A stretch of 64,000 nt of DNA from Dermatophilaceae bacterium Sec6.4 (GTDB lineage: Bacteria > Actinomycetota > Actinomycetes > Actinomycetales > Dermatophilaceae). Below are positions 45,479-53,118 of this stretch, in pieces. A program made the translations under genes and the position numbers. The DNA is taken from NCBI GenBank assembly GCA_039636865.1, contig CP144172.1:868001-932000 (forward strand), in the 5' to 3' direction. Every line of letters begins with the position of its first letter. Position 1 is the stretch's first letter. The notes beneath the pieces were generated by a model that saw nothing but the letters and a program-made list of their open reading frames with translations, did not search any database and was not told the origin of the DNA.

Positions 45479-47083
45479 GTGAAGCGCGGCGACGGCAGGC
45501 TTTCGCACGATCTCTTGCAAGGCGAGAAGGGTCCACAAGATGCATGTGGAGTGTTCGGGGTGTGGGCGCCCGGCGAGGAAGTCGCCAAACTGACCTACTT
45601 CGGCCTGTACGCGCTGCAGCACCGCGGCCAGGAATCCGCCGGTATAGCGACCAGCGACGGACACAGCATTCTGATCTACAAGGACATGGGCCTGGTTTCC
45701 CAGGTGTTCGACGAATCCAGTCTTGCGTCCCTCCGCGGACACCTGGCGATCGGGCACAGTCGGTACTCCACTACCGGTGGTAGCACCTGGGAGAATGCTC
45801 AGCCCACACTTGGCGGGAGCGAAGACCGCACGGTCGCGCTGGCGCACAACGGAAACCTGATCAACACCGCCGAGCTGCGCGAGATGGTTGAAGAGCGGCA
45901 TGCCGGTCGTAAGGTCACCGGTGAAATTTCGCGCGGAAACACCTCCGATACGGCCCTCGTGACCGCGTTGTTGTCTGAGGATCCGGAGCGTTCGCTGGAG
46001 GACGTCGCCATGGAGGTGCTTCCAAAGCTTCGTGGTGCCTTCTGCTTCGTCTTCATGGACGAAACGACGTTGTACGCCGCTCGCGATCCTCAGGGGGTGC
46101 GGCCGCTGGCCCTCGGCCGCCTCGAGAACGGCTGGGTGATCGCCTCGGAGACCGCTGCGCTGCAGACCATCGGGGCAAGCGTCGTGCGGGAGATCGAGCC
46201 CGGCGAACTGATTGCCATCGACGGCGACGGGTTGCGCTCGCACCGCTTTGCCGAGGCCGATCGCAAGGGCTGCGTCTTCGAGTACGTCTACCTGGCGCGC
46301 CCCGATGCCGTGATCAGCAAGCGGGTCGTGCATGAGGCGCGGGTGGCGATGGGGCGCCAACTGGCGCGCGAGCACCCCGTCGAGGCCGACCTGGTCATCG
46401 GTGTACCCGAGTCCGGGGTGCCTGCAGCGACCGGGTACGCGCAGGAAGCCGGGATCCCGTTCGGCCAGGGCTTCGTGAAGAACGCGTACGTCGGACGCAC
46501 GTTCATCCAACCCAGTCAGACCCTGCGTCAGCTCGGTATCCGACTCAAACTCAACCCGCTGGAGCACGCGATCCGTGGGAAACGCATCGTGGTGATCGAT
46601 GACTCGATAGTGCGCGGCAACACCCAGCGCGCGCAGATCAGAATGCTGCGCGAAGCCGGCGCCTTGGAGATCCACGTGCGTATCTCCAGCCCGCCGGTGC
46701 GGTGGCCGTGTTTCTACGGCATCGACTTCGCCACCCGCGCCGAGCTGATAGCAACCGGGTTGGACACCGAGGCCATCCGCGCCTCGATCGGCGCCGACTC
46801 GCTCGGCTATATCTCCGAAGCAGGCATGATCGGCGCGACCGGGCAACCCGCGGACACACTGTGCGCCGCGTGTTTCACCGGGGAGTACCCGATCCCGCTC
46901 CCCGAAGACGGGCGGATCGGTAAAAATCTGCTGGAAACGTTGCCCATCGACCTGGCCACCGGTCACGACGCGTCCATTCAGCACACCGAGGCTGATCGCC
47001 GCTCGCCTGTGGGCCTCCGGGACGCTGACGGGGTCGGCACCGGGGTGTCCGGCGGCGGTAGCGGCGCTCTGTCGCACCCGTGA
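45479..47083 (+). CDS. purF: Amidophosphoribosyltransferase, 4Fe-4S type
   Basis: Makes phosphoribosylamine from PRPP and glutamine, the first step of purine synthesis. The 534-residue protein has a 22-residue propeptide before the nucleophile Cys23 (QDACGVFG), as in the Bacillus type that is processed. The four cluster cysteines are visible: KGCVFEYVY, WPCFYGID and CAACF. The PRPP loop is IVVIDDSIVRGNT. The last 45 residues are a polar tail beyond the usual end. The GTG at 45479 is used. purM follows, 91 bases on. Confidence 0.95.
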   Translation: MKRGDGRLSHDLLQGEKGPQDACGVFGVWAPGEEVAKLTYFGLYALQHRGQESAGIATSDGHSILIYKDMGLVSQVFDESSLASLRGHLAIGHSRYSTTGGSTWENAQPTLGGSEDRTVALAHNGNLINTAELREMVEERHAGRKVTGEISRGNTSDTALVTALLSEDPERSLEDVAMEVLPKLRGAFCFVFMDETTLYAARDPQGVRPLALGRLENGWVIASETAALQTIGASVVREIEPGELIAIDGDGLRSHRFAEADRKGCVFEYVYLARPDAVISKRVVHEARVAMGRQLAREHPVEADLVIGVPESGVPAATGYAQEAGIPFGQGFVKNAYVGRTFIQPSQTLRQLGIRLKLNPLEHAIRGKRIVVIDDSIVRGNTQRAQIRMLREAGALEIHVRISSPPVRWPCFYGIDFATRAELIATGLDTEAIRASIGADSLGYISEAGMIGATGQPADTLCAACFTGEYPIPLPEDGRIGKNLLETLPIDLATGHDASIQHTEADRRSPVGLRDADGVGTGVSGGGSGALSHP

Positions 47084-47174
47084 AGTCTCGCGAACTTCCG
47101 CGGCCAATCGCTTCAGGACGACCGCGAAGCGCTCGTGCCTTGCCTAGCCGCCGACCCGAATGCCTGAGGACACC

Positions 47175-48287
47175 ATGAGTGAAGCCCCGATCACCTACGC
47201 AGGCGCTGGAGTTGACGTCGAGGCCGGTGACCGGGCCGTGGAACTGATGAAGGCTTCGGTCCAACGGGCGCAACGGCCCGAGGTGATCGGCGGACTCGGC
47301 GGCTTCGCCGGGTTGTTCGACGCGTCCGCTCTGGTCGGGATGACCCGCCCCGTGCTGGCCACCTCCACGGACGGCGTCGGCACCAAGGTCGCTGTCGCAC
47401 AGGCGCTGGACAAGCACGACACGATCGGGTTCGACCTGGTCGGGATGGTCGTGGACGACATCGTCGTGTGCGGCGCCGAACCACTCTTCATGACCGACTA
47501 CATCGCAACCGGCAAAGTGGTGCCGGAACGGGTCGCTGCCATCGTGTCGGGAATCGCAGCAGCGTGTGCTCAGGCAGGCGTCGCGTTGATCGGCGGGGAG
47601 ACCGCCGAGCACCCGGGGTTGCTGGAACCCGACGAGTACGACGTGGCGGGTGCCGCAACCGGGGTGGTCGAGCATTCCGACCTGCTCACGCCGGACCGGA
47701 TCCAGGCCGGTGACGTGGTACTCGCTGTGGGTTCCTCGGGGTTGCACTCCAACGGGTTCTCGCTCGTGCGAAGAGTGGTCGCGGCCGCAGGCTGGTCCTG
47801 GGAGCGGCAGGTCGAGGAATTCGGACAGACCCTGGGCGAGGAGGTTTTGACACCCACCCGCGTCTACGCGGCCGATCTGCTGCGCTTGATCCGCACCGAC
47901 GGAATCGATGTGCACGGCCTGTCGCACATCACCGGGGGTGGGTTGGTCGCCAATGTGGCCAGGGTGCTGCCTGCAGGCCTGCTAGCGACGCTGAACCGCG
48001 ATACGTGGACCCCGCCAGCCGTCTTCAGTGTGATCGGCGAACTGGGGCGCGTCCCGCAACCGGATCTGGAGCGCACCCTCAACATGGGCGTGGGCTTCAC
48101 TGTGATGCTGCGGCCAGAGCACGCGGATACCGCCATTGCAGCACTTGGTGCGATGGGACTGTCCGCGTGGGCACTCGGCGAGGTGCAGGTCGACGCCGGC
48201 TACAAAGGGTCCCGCGGCGACGTGGTCAGTGGAGCGAAGGGCTCACAAGGCGGCTCAGCGGTCCTCCTCGGCTCGCACCGGAACTGA
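47175..48287 (+). CDS. purM: AIR synthetase
   Basis: Cyclises FGAM to 5-aminoimidazole ribonucleotide with ATP, step 5 of purine synthesis. The 370-residue protein has the blocks YAGAGVDVEAGDRAVELMK, TSTDGVGTKVAVA, DLVGMVVDDIVVCGAEPLF, GGETAEHPG and SSGLHSNGFSLVR. The ATG at 47175 is spaced five bases from TGAGGAC; the ATG at 47160 is less likely. The C-terminal 20 residues (YKGSRGDVVSGAKGSQGG) are an extra polar tail. Confidence 0.95.
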   Translation: MSEAPITYAGAGVDVEAGDRAVELMKASVQRAQRPEVIGGLGGFAGLFDASALVGMTRPVLATSTDGVGTKVAVAQALDKHDTIGFDLVGMVVDDIVVCGAEPLFMTDYIATGKVVPERVAAIVSGIAAACAQAGVALIGGETAEHPGLLEPDEYDVAGAATGVVEHSDLLTPDRIQAGDVVLAVGSSGLHSNGFSLVRRVVAAAGWSWERQVEEFGQTLGEEVLTPTRVYAADLLRLIRTDGIDVHGLSHITGGGLVANVARVLPAGLLATLNRDTWTPPAVFSVIGELGRVPQPDLERTLNMGVGFTVMLRPEHADTAIAALGAMGLSAWALGEVQVDAGYKGSRGDVVSGAKGSQGGSAVLLGSHRN

Positions 48288-48440
48288 GCCGGTAGGTCTC
48301 CCGCCGTCAGCTCTGCAAATTGGCGGTTGACGGGATGCGCCCACTGTTCCGACGCGCCGCACAGGCACAGCGGGCGTTTCCGGCACAACGAATCAGTGGG
48401 ATGACGGCGAGCCGCGCCGCGGATCAGCACAGTGACGACT

Positions 48441-48471
48441 GCGTGCTCTCGACCATTGGTTGGGAGCACGC
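48441..48471. terminator. Hairpin between purM and the DUF3073 gene
   Basis: Arms GCGTGCTCTCGACCA and TGGTTGGGAGCACGC pair over 15 bases with one G-U and one mismatch and almost no loop. It lies in the 256-base gap 48288-48543, which has no convincing gene. Confidence 0.5.
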
Positions 48472-48543
48472 AATCAGTGGTGATGATCCGGTGGACGCTG
48501 AGCGGCCCGGTCATCGAGCTGTTCGCTCGTTGACGACGTAGGG

Positions 48544-48750
48544 TCAGAGCTGCTCGGAAGCCCACCGCGAGTAGTCGCCGTAGCCTTCCTCGTCGCTGTC
48601 TTCAGGCTCAACGGCAGCAGGTGGCGCCGGTGGCGGCGTCCCATGCGAGCGCAACTCGCGCTGCAGTGCGTTGAGGTCGGTGTCGGGAGAGTAGTACTTC
48701 AACTCCCGGGCAACCTTGGTCTGCTTGGCTTTCGCCCGGCCACGCCCCAT
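48544..48750 (-). CDS. DUF3073 protein
   Basis: A 68-residue protein of the actinobacterial DUF3073 family: MGRGRAKAKQTKVARELKYY with a strongly basic start, SPDTDLNALQREL, and an acidic tail ending DYSRWASEQL. Function unknown; often found near purM. The ATG at 48750 is preceded by GAGGGGGTTGCGCC. Confidence 0.85.
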   Translation of the reverse strand: MGRGRAKAKQTKVARELKYYSPDTDLNALQRELRSHGTPPPAPPAAVEPEDSDEEGYGDYSRWASEQL

Positions 48751-48894
48751 GGCGCAACCCCCTCATGTCGTTACGTGTGGTTTCTCGTGCGTTCCAAGAT
48801 ACCCCAGGATTGATCCGACACTGGTGACCACCCGTCGTGTTGGGAGTCCCGGCGTGGTCGGTCGCCCGAAAGAGAGCGGTATCGCGCCAATTTG

Positions 48895-49545
48895 TCACTC
48901 TTCGCGGTCGGCGGGGCCGTCCTGTGGTTCATCGTCAGTGAGGCGTTTTCGTGAGATCGCCACGGCCGCAACGATGGCCAGCACGGCTACGCCGACAGCG
49001 CCGAGGACCCAACCGGGCTCGTTGTTGGTCGAATTGGTCGGCACCCGCTGGGTGGGTGTGGCGCTCGCGCTCGCGACCGAGCCTCCGGTGGCGCTCGTCG
49101 TATCGGACGTGGCCGAGCCCGTTGCACTGGAACTGCCTGCGGCGGAGGTACTGCTGGACGAAGTGGCCGCAGCAATCGCGGTGAAGGCGAACTTGCCGCT
49201 GACCGGGTGACCATCGGCTGAGGTGACGCGCCACACCACCTTGTACTGTCCGGCCGGTAGCGCGGCCGGGAGGGCAACCGAAACGCTCGTCGCCGACACC
49301 GCCGGTGTCCCTGCAACGAGCGCGCCGGACGAGTTGCGGATCTCGATCCTGGTGCCGGTCGCGATCACCGTGTCGGAGAAGGTCAGGCGTACTGATTTCG
49401 GCGCCGTCACGTTGGAGTCAGCAGAGGGCGTCGTACTGACCAACTGGTCGTGCGCAGAGGCGGGACCGGCTGAGATCCACCAGAAGAGCGGTAGCAGGAG
49501 TAGGAGCAGACTTCGGTAGCGGCGCACGCCCCAATCCTCGGACAT
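48895..49545 (-). CDS. Membrane-anchored CopC-domain copper-binding protein
   Basis: A 216-residue exported protein. A signal peptide (about 1-31) ends in PASA, leaving His32 as the mature N-terminus. Residues 32-125 are the CopC beta barrel, with the second conserved copper motif SADGHPVSG. Mature His plus Asp and His of that motif is the histidine-brace-like Cu(II) site of CopC. A Ser/Thr/Ala-rich linker and a C-terminal membrane segment (VLGAVGVAVLAIVAAVAI) with a charged tail follow. No copD is fused or next to it. Confidence 0.85.
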   Translation of the reverse strand: MSEDWGVRRYRSLLLLLLPLFWWISAGPASAHDQLVSTTPSADSNVTAPKSVRLTFSDTVIATGTRIEIRNSSGALVAGTPAVSATSVSVALPAALPAGQYKVVWRVTSADGHPVSGKFAFTAIAAATSSSSTSAAGSSSATGSATSDTTSATGGSVASASATPTQRVPTNSTNNEPGWVLGAVGVAVLAIVAAVAISRKRLTDDEPQDGPADREE

Positions 49546-49582
49546 CGAGGTGGTTGCGGCGTACTCGGGCCCGCGCGGAACG

Positions 49583-49614
49583 AAAAACCGCCCCTGGCGC
49601 GAACCGGGGGCGGT
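49583..49614 (-). terminator. Terminator of the tRNA operon
   Basis: On the minus strand, an 11-base stem (ACCGCCCCCGG with CCAGGGGCGGT, one G-U) is followed by a T-run (GGTTTTTCG). It lies ten bases beyond the CCA end of tRNA-Phe and is the clearest intrinsic terminator in the window. Confidence 0.8.
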
Positions 49615-49623
49615 CTTCAGTGC

Positions 49624-49699
49624 TGGTGGCCAGAGACGGGGTCGAACCGCCGACCTAGCGATTTTCAGTCGCTCGCTCTACCAACTGAGCTATCTGGCC
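49624..49699 (-). tRNA. tRNA-Phe (GAA)
   Basis: 76 bases with the encoded CCA. Acceptor GGCCAGA pairs with TCTGGCC; D-loop TAGCTCAGTTGGTAGAGC; anticodon loop CTGAAAA (GAA); T-arm GGCGGTTCGACCC. Last tRNA of the three. Confidence 0.95.
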
Positions 49700-49747
49700 G
49701 AGAAGGGCTACTTTCGCAACCCGGTACAACTCCGTACAAAAATAAAG

Positions 49748-49821
49748 CGACCCCGACGGGACTCGAACCCGCGACCTCCGCCGTGACAGGGCGGCGCGCT
49801 AACCAACTGCGCTACGGGGCC
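49748..49821 (-). tRNA. tRNA-Asp (GTC)
   Basis: 74 bases. Acceptor GGCCCCG with CGGGGTC, D-arm AGCGCAGTTGGTTAGCGC, anticodon loop CTGTCAC (GTC), T-arm GCGGGTTCGAGTCCCG. CCA is not encoded. Confidence 0.95.
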
Positions 49822-49874
49822 TTGCATGCAAGGCCATGAAGAGTGACTCTTGAACGTTTGTTGCTGGTACTGCG

Positions 49875-49947
49875 TATCCCCAACGGGATTCGAACCCGTG
49901 CTGCCGCCGTGAAAGGGCGGTGTCCTAGGCCGCTAGACGATGGGGAC
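49875..49947 (-). tRNA. tRNA-Glu (TTC)
   Basis: 73 bases. Acceptor GTCCCCA with TGGGGAT, anticodon loop CTTTCAC (TTC), T-arm ACGGGTTCGAATCCCGT. First tRNA of the operon; CCA is not encoded. Confidence 0.95.
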
Positions 49948-50007
49948 CCGACTTCTACGAGACCGTCACCGCGTGTCGCGATCTCGGACCCGTTGAGGAC
50001 TTGCGCA

Positions 50008-50036
50008 ACTATAGAGGTTGCTCCGCCGGTGTCCAA
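50008..50036 (-). promoter_or_regulatory. Sigma-70-type promoter of the tRNA operon
   Basis: Minus strand: -35 TTGGAC (50036-50031), 17-base spacer, -10 TATAGT (50013-50008). The start would be near 50001, about 54 bases before tRNA-Glu. It is the best match to the consensus seen in the window and overlaps the 3' end region of the PHP gene by no coding base. Confidence 0.8.
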
Positions 50037-50044
50037 AACCGACG

Positions 50045-51082
50045 TCAGCCGGCCGCCCATTCCAGCAGCCGGTCGGCCTCCCATGTCGTGAGGATCCGCT
50101 CAGGCGGCACCCGGAGTCGTTGAGCGCGTGCGGCTCCGTAGACCAGGAAATCAAGCTGCCCTGGGGCGTGAGCGTCGCTGTCGATGGAGAAGAGGCAACC
50201 GACCTCCATCGCCAGCTCGATGAGTTCGTCCGGTGGGTCGCACCGCTCCGGACGCGAGTTGATCTCCACTGCGGTGTCGTGCTCTGCGCATGCTTCGAAG
50301 ACGGCGCGGGCATCGAAGACGGACTGATCGCGCGTACCCCGACCGCCTTCGACCAGCCGGCCGGTGCAATGGCCGAGAATATTGGTGCGGGGGTTGGTGA
50401 CCGCGGCGATCATCCGGCGTGTCATCGCGTCCCTGCTCATCTTCAGTTTCGAATGCACCGACGCGACCCGGACATCGAGTCGCGCGAGCATCTCCTCGCT
50501 CTGGTCCAGTGAACCGTCGTCGAGGATGTCGACCTCGATGCCACGCAACAGCCTGAACCCGTCGACATGTCGGTTGATCGTGTCGATGACCTTGAGTTGC
50601 TCCGCGAGGCGCTCGGCAGTGAGTCCGTGTGCGATCTTCAGCCGTGGCGAATGATCAGTCAGGACGATGTACTCGCGGCCGAGTTCCATTGCAGTGGCGA
50701 CCATCTCGGGGATCGGCGAACCTCCATCGCTCCAGTCGGAGTGGCAGTGGCAATCACCACGCAGTAACGCGGCGTACTCCTCGCCGCCCTCCACGAGGGG
50801 CCCCGCGCTCTTGTCCTCCAAGGCGCTCAGGTACTCAGGTCGCTTTCCCGCCAAGGTCTCGATCAGCACCGCTTCGGTTGCCTTGCCGATGCCGGACAGT
50901 TGTTGCAGTGTGCCGGCGTCGGCTCGTCGGTCCAGTTCCTCGCGGGGGGTCGCGATGACGGTGTCGACTGCGTTGCGGAACGCCTGGACGCGGTAGGTCC
51001 CGGCGCGCGACCGTTCCAGCAGGAAGGCGATCCGCCGAAGTGCGTCGACGGGTTCGATGGACTCTTCACTGCTGCCGGCCAT
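50045..51082 (-). CDS. PHP-domain phosphoesterase with helix-hairpin-helix (PolX C-terminal-like)
   Basis: A 345-residue protein like the C-terminal part of bacterial DNA polymerase X, without the polymerase domain. Residues about 10-75 hold a helical region with the helix-hairpin-helix LQQLSGIGKATEAVL. The PHP metal motifs follow: GDCHCHSDWSDGG, LTDHSPR, GIEVDILDDG, ASVHSK, ILGHCTGR and FSIDSDAH. Possible roles are 3'-5' exonuclease/AP-type DNA processing or histidinol-phosphatase-like activity. The ATG at 51082 is used; a longer frame extends into the divergent promoter. Confidence 0.85.
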   Translation of the reverse strand: MAGSSEESIEPVDALRRIAFLLERSRAGTYRVQAFRNAVDTVIATPREELDRRADAGTLQQLSGIGKATEAVLIETLAGKRPEYLSALEDKSAGPLVEGGEEYAALLRGDCHCHSDWSDGGSPIPEMVATAMELGREYIVLTDHSPRLKIAHGLTAERLAEQLKVIDTINRHVDGFRLLRGIEVDILDDGSLDQSEEMLARLDVRVASVHSKLKMSRDAMTRRMIAAVTNPRTNILGHCTGRLVEGGRGTRDQSVFDARAVFEACAEHDTAVEINSRPERCDPPDELIELAMEVGCLFSIDSDAHAPGQLDFLVYGAARAQRLRVPPERILTTWEADRLLEWAAG

Positions 51083-51141
51083 GTCTGCAGCCTGCCCTAA
51101 CGTGACCGTCGCGCGAAAGTGCCGCTGGAGCGCCGGACGGC

Positions 51142-51147
51142 TAGGGT
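51142..51147 (+). promoter_or_regulatory. -10 box TAGGGT, leaderless promoter
   Basis: TAGGGT, eight bases (CTGGTCCC), then GTG at 51156. Confidence 0.5.
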
Positions 51148-51155
51148 CTGGTCCC

Positions 51156-51623
51156 GTGAAGATCCCCGCAGTGATCGCCGCCTTTGCGATCGTGCTGGGC
51201 CTGGTGTGGTGGGTACGGCACCGATTCCAGGAGCGGCACCTGCTCTGGCTGGTGCAGCGGTCCAGGGGCACTCCGAAGCGGGCGCAGGCGGTCACTCTCC
51301 TGCCTGAGCTGGCTGCCCTGCTCGCTGCCTGCGCAGCGCTCGTTGTCGCAGTGCTCAGCGAGCAGTTGTGGGGGCTGTTCTGGCTGCGCATCCCGCTGGC
51401 GATCCTGGTGCTGCTGCTCTATGTGCCTTATGCCGCGATGCTGGCGCCAGTGCGCGCGATTCCGAAGATGCGGCGTACCCCGAGTCAGCGGATGGTGGAT
51501 CAGGGAGCCTCACCGCAGGTCGCCGAGGCGATCGCACGCACCGGTCGGCCGTTCGCGGTCACCGGAACTGTGCTGATGCTGGCGGCCGTCTATGTGCTGT
51601 TCTGGCACCACATCTCAGGCTGA
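51156..51623 (+). CDS. Membrane protein, unknown function
   Basis: A 155-residue protein with four hydrophobic segments (near residues 3-20, 45-63, 68-90 and 130-150) and a basic loop after the first. No family recognised. The third loop (PKMRRTPSQRMVDQGASPQVAEAIARTG) is polar and could be cytoplasmic. The GTG at 51156 is chosen because TAGGGT lies eight bases before it. It is divergent from the PHP gene and converges on the dehydratase gene. Confidence 0.6.
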   Translation: MKIPAVIAAFAIVLGLVWWVRHRFQERHLLWLVQRSRGTPKRAQAVTLLPELAALLAACAALVVAVLSEQLWGLFWLRIPLAILVLLLYVPYAAMLAPVRAIPKMRRTPSQRMVDQGASPQVAEAIARTGRPFAVTGTVLMLAAVYVLFWHHISG

Positions 51624-51664
51624 CCCCACCCCGGTCGGCGGCACTGCACTTGCGCTGCCAGGGG

Positions 51665-52627
51665 TCAGGTGGCGAGCAACGCGGCGTAACGGTCGAGGTC
51701 GATGTTGCCGCCGGAGATGATGACACCGACCCGCATACCCGCCAGCCGGTCGCACAGGATACGGGCTGCGGCATAGGCGAGTGCTCCGGTGGGCTCCACC
51801 ACGGCCTTGTACGTCGCAGCGAGCGACCGCATCGCCTCGATCAGCTCGGCGTCGGTCACCAATACGATGTCGGTGACTTCCCGCTGAATGATCGGGAAGG
51901 TCAGGGTGCCCAGCGCAGTGGTCTGCGCACCGTCCGCGAGAGTCTCCGGCACGTCGATGGACACGATGTGGCCGGCTTCCAAAGACTGTTTGCCGTCGTC
52001 GCCCGCCGCCGGCTCGGCCCCGAAGATCAGCGCCTCCGGGCACGCCGCCCGCACCGCGAGACAGGTGCCCGCCAGTAGACCCCCACCGCCGAGGGGCACG
52101 ATCACCGCATCAAGTGGCCCCGCCTGCGCGATGAGTTCTCGGGCCGCTGTGCCCTGACCGGCGATGACATCGCGATGATCGAACGGCGGCAGCAGCATTG
52201 CCCCGGACCGATCGGCAATGCCGGCAGCGATGGCAGCACGGTCCTCGGTGCGGCGGTCATAGAGCACGACGTCGGCTCCGTACCCGCGGGTTGCCGCGAG
52301 CTTGGTCGCCGGAGCGTCGGTGGGCATCACGATCGTCGCGGGTATGCCGAGCAGTGCCGCAGCCTTGGCCACTGCCTGCGCATGGTTTCCGGAAGAAAAT
52401 GCCACCACGCCTGCCGGACCTGCGTGTTGGCTGATCGCGTTGTAGGCACCGCGGAACTTGAACGCGCCCACCCGTTGCAGATGCTCACCCTTCAGGAAGA
52501 GATGCATCCCCATGTCAGCGTCGACGCGTGACGAGGTCAACACCGGAGTCCGGTGGGCGACGCCCGCCAACCGTTCGGCAGCGCCAGCAACGTCAGTGGC
52601 ATCGGGGGGCAGGGGGTGCTGAGCCAC
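51665..52627 (-). CDS. PLP-dependent threonine/serine dehydratase-like enzyme
   Basis: A 320-residue fold-type II PLP enzyme. The PLP lysine is in GAFKFRGAYNA, the substrate loop in SSGNHAQAVA and the phosphate-binding glycines in LGGGGLLAG. GAEPAAGDD resembles the metal site of the serine racemase/catabolic dehydratase group. There is no C-terminal ACT regulatory domain, so it is not the isoleucine-regulated biosynthetic IlvA; a catabolic dehydratase or serine racemase is likelier. It is two bases from the upstream gene's stop and thus in its operon. Confidence 0.83.
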   Translation of the reverse strand: MAQHPLPPDATDVAGAAERLAGVAHRTPVLTSSRVDADMGMHLFLKGEHLQRVGAFKFRGAYNAISQHAGPAGVVAFSSGNHAQAVAKAAALLGIPATIVMPTDAPATKLAATRGYGADVVLYDRRTEDRAAIAAGIADRSGAMLLPPFDHRDVIAGQGTAARELIAQAGPLDAVIVPLGGGGLLAGTCLAVRAACPEALIFGAEPAAGDDGKQSLEAGHIVSIDVPETLADGAQTTALGTLTFPIIQREVTDIVLVTDAELIEAMRSLAATYKAVVEPTGALAYAAARILCDRLAGMRVGVIISGGNIDLDRYAALLAT

Positions 52628-52629
52628 TG

Positions 52630-53109
52630 TCAGCCCTTCTGCTTCTTCTCCAGCTGTTTGCGCGCCGCTTCCTCGGCTCGTTTTCCGGCGTAGTCCTGCG
52701 CCTGCTTCACCGCGAAGAGCACGACGACGGTGCCGACGGCCATCCAGATGCGGGGGTGCCTGATGCCCTTGCCGATCAGATATCCCTCGACCTTTGCATC
52801 GACCTTCAGGCCGATACCGGAGCTGACCAGGGTGATTCCGCCGGTTGCGATGGCCAGAGCTGAGCTCGCTGTGGCGACCGTCTCAGCTTTGGTGCGGGTC
52901 GGCTCGACACCGAAATCGCCGGCCGGGTTGCCCTTGCTGCGGGTGGACATGAAGACCGAGCTCACGGTGCCGGCCGTATTGGCGAACTTCAAGGCGCGCC
53001 GACCCCATTTGGGCAGCCGTGCAGGCTGCAGGAAGACGCCCGCCCCGGCGGCCACTGCAGCTGCGGCGTTCTGGGCTATCGGGGTGCGAAAAAGGTCAGT
53101 AGAAGCCAT
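52630..53109 (-). CDS. Conserved hypothetical membrane-associated protein
   Basis: A 159-residue protein I cannot place in a family. It has an Ala-rich N-terminal segment (NAAAAVAAGAGVFL), a central weakly hydrophobic stretch (TVATASSALAIATGGITLV), one clear membrane segment (RIWMAVGTVVVLFAVKQA) and a basic, helical C-terminal tail ending in KKQKG. It lies between the MFS gene (nine bases) and the dehydratase gene (two bases) in one operon. Confidence 0.55.
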   Translation of the reverse strand: MASTDLFRTPIAQNAAAAVAAGAGVFLQPARLPKWGRRALKFANTAGTVSSVFMSTRSKGNPAGDFGVEPTRTKAETVATASSALAIATGGITLVSSGIGLKVDAKVEGYLIGKGIRHPRIWMAVGTVVVLFAVKQAQDYAGKRAEEAARKQLEKKQKG

Positions 53110-53118
53110 GACCTCAGC

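Noticed and set aside
45149..47107. A 652-codon open frame on the minus strand
   Set aside because: It is antisense to purF, which has all its family motifs; long antisense frames are normal in high-GC DNA.
46875..47927. A 350-codon minus-strand frame over the purF/purM junction
   Set aside because: Antisense to two confident genes.
48288..48543. Short open frames in the gap after purM
   Set aside because: No ribosome site, no family match, and both strands are open by chance; only a hairpin is supported.
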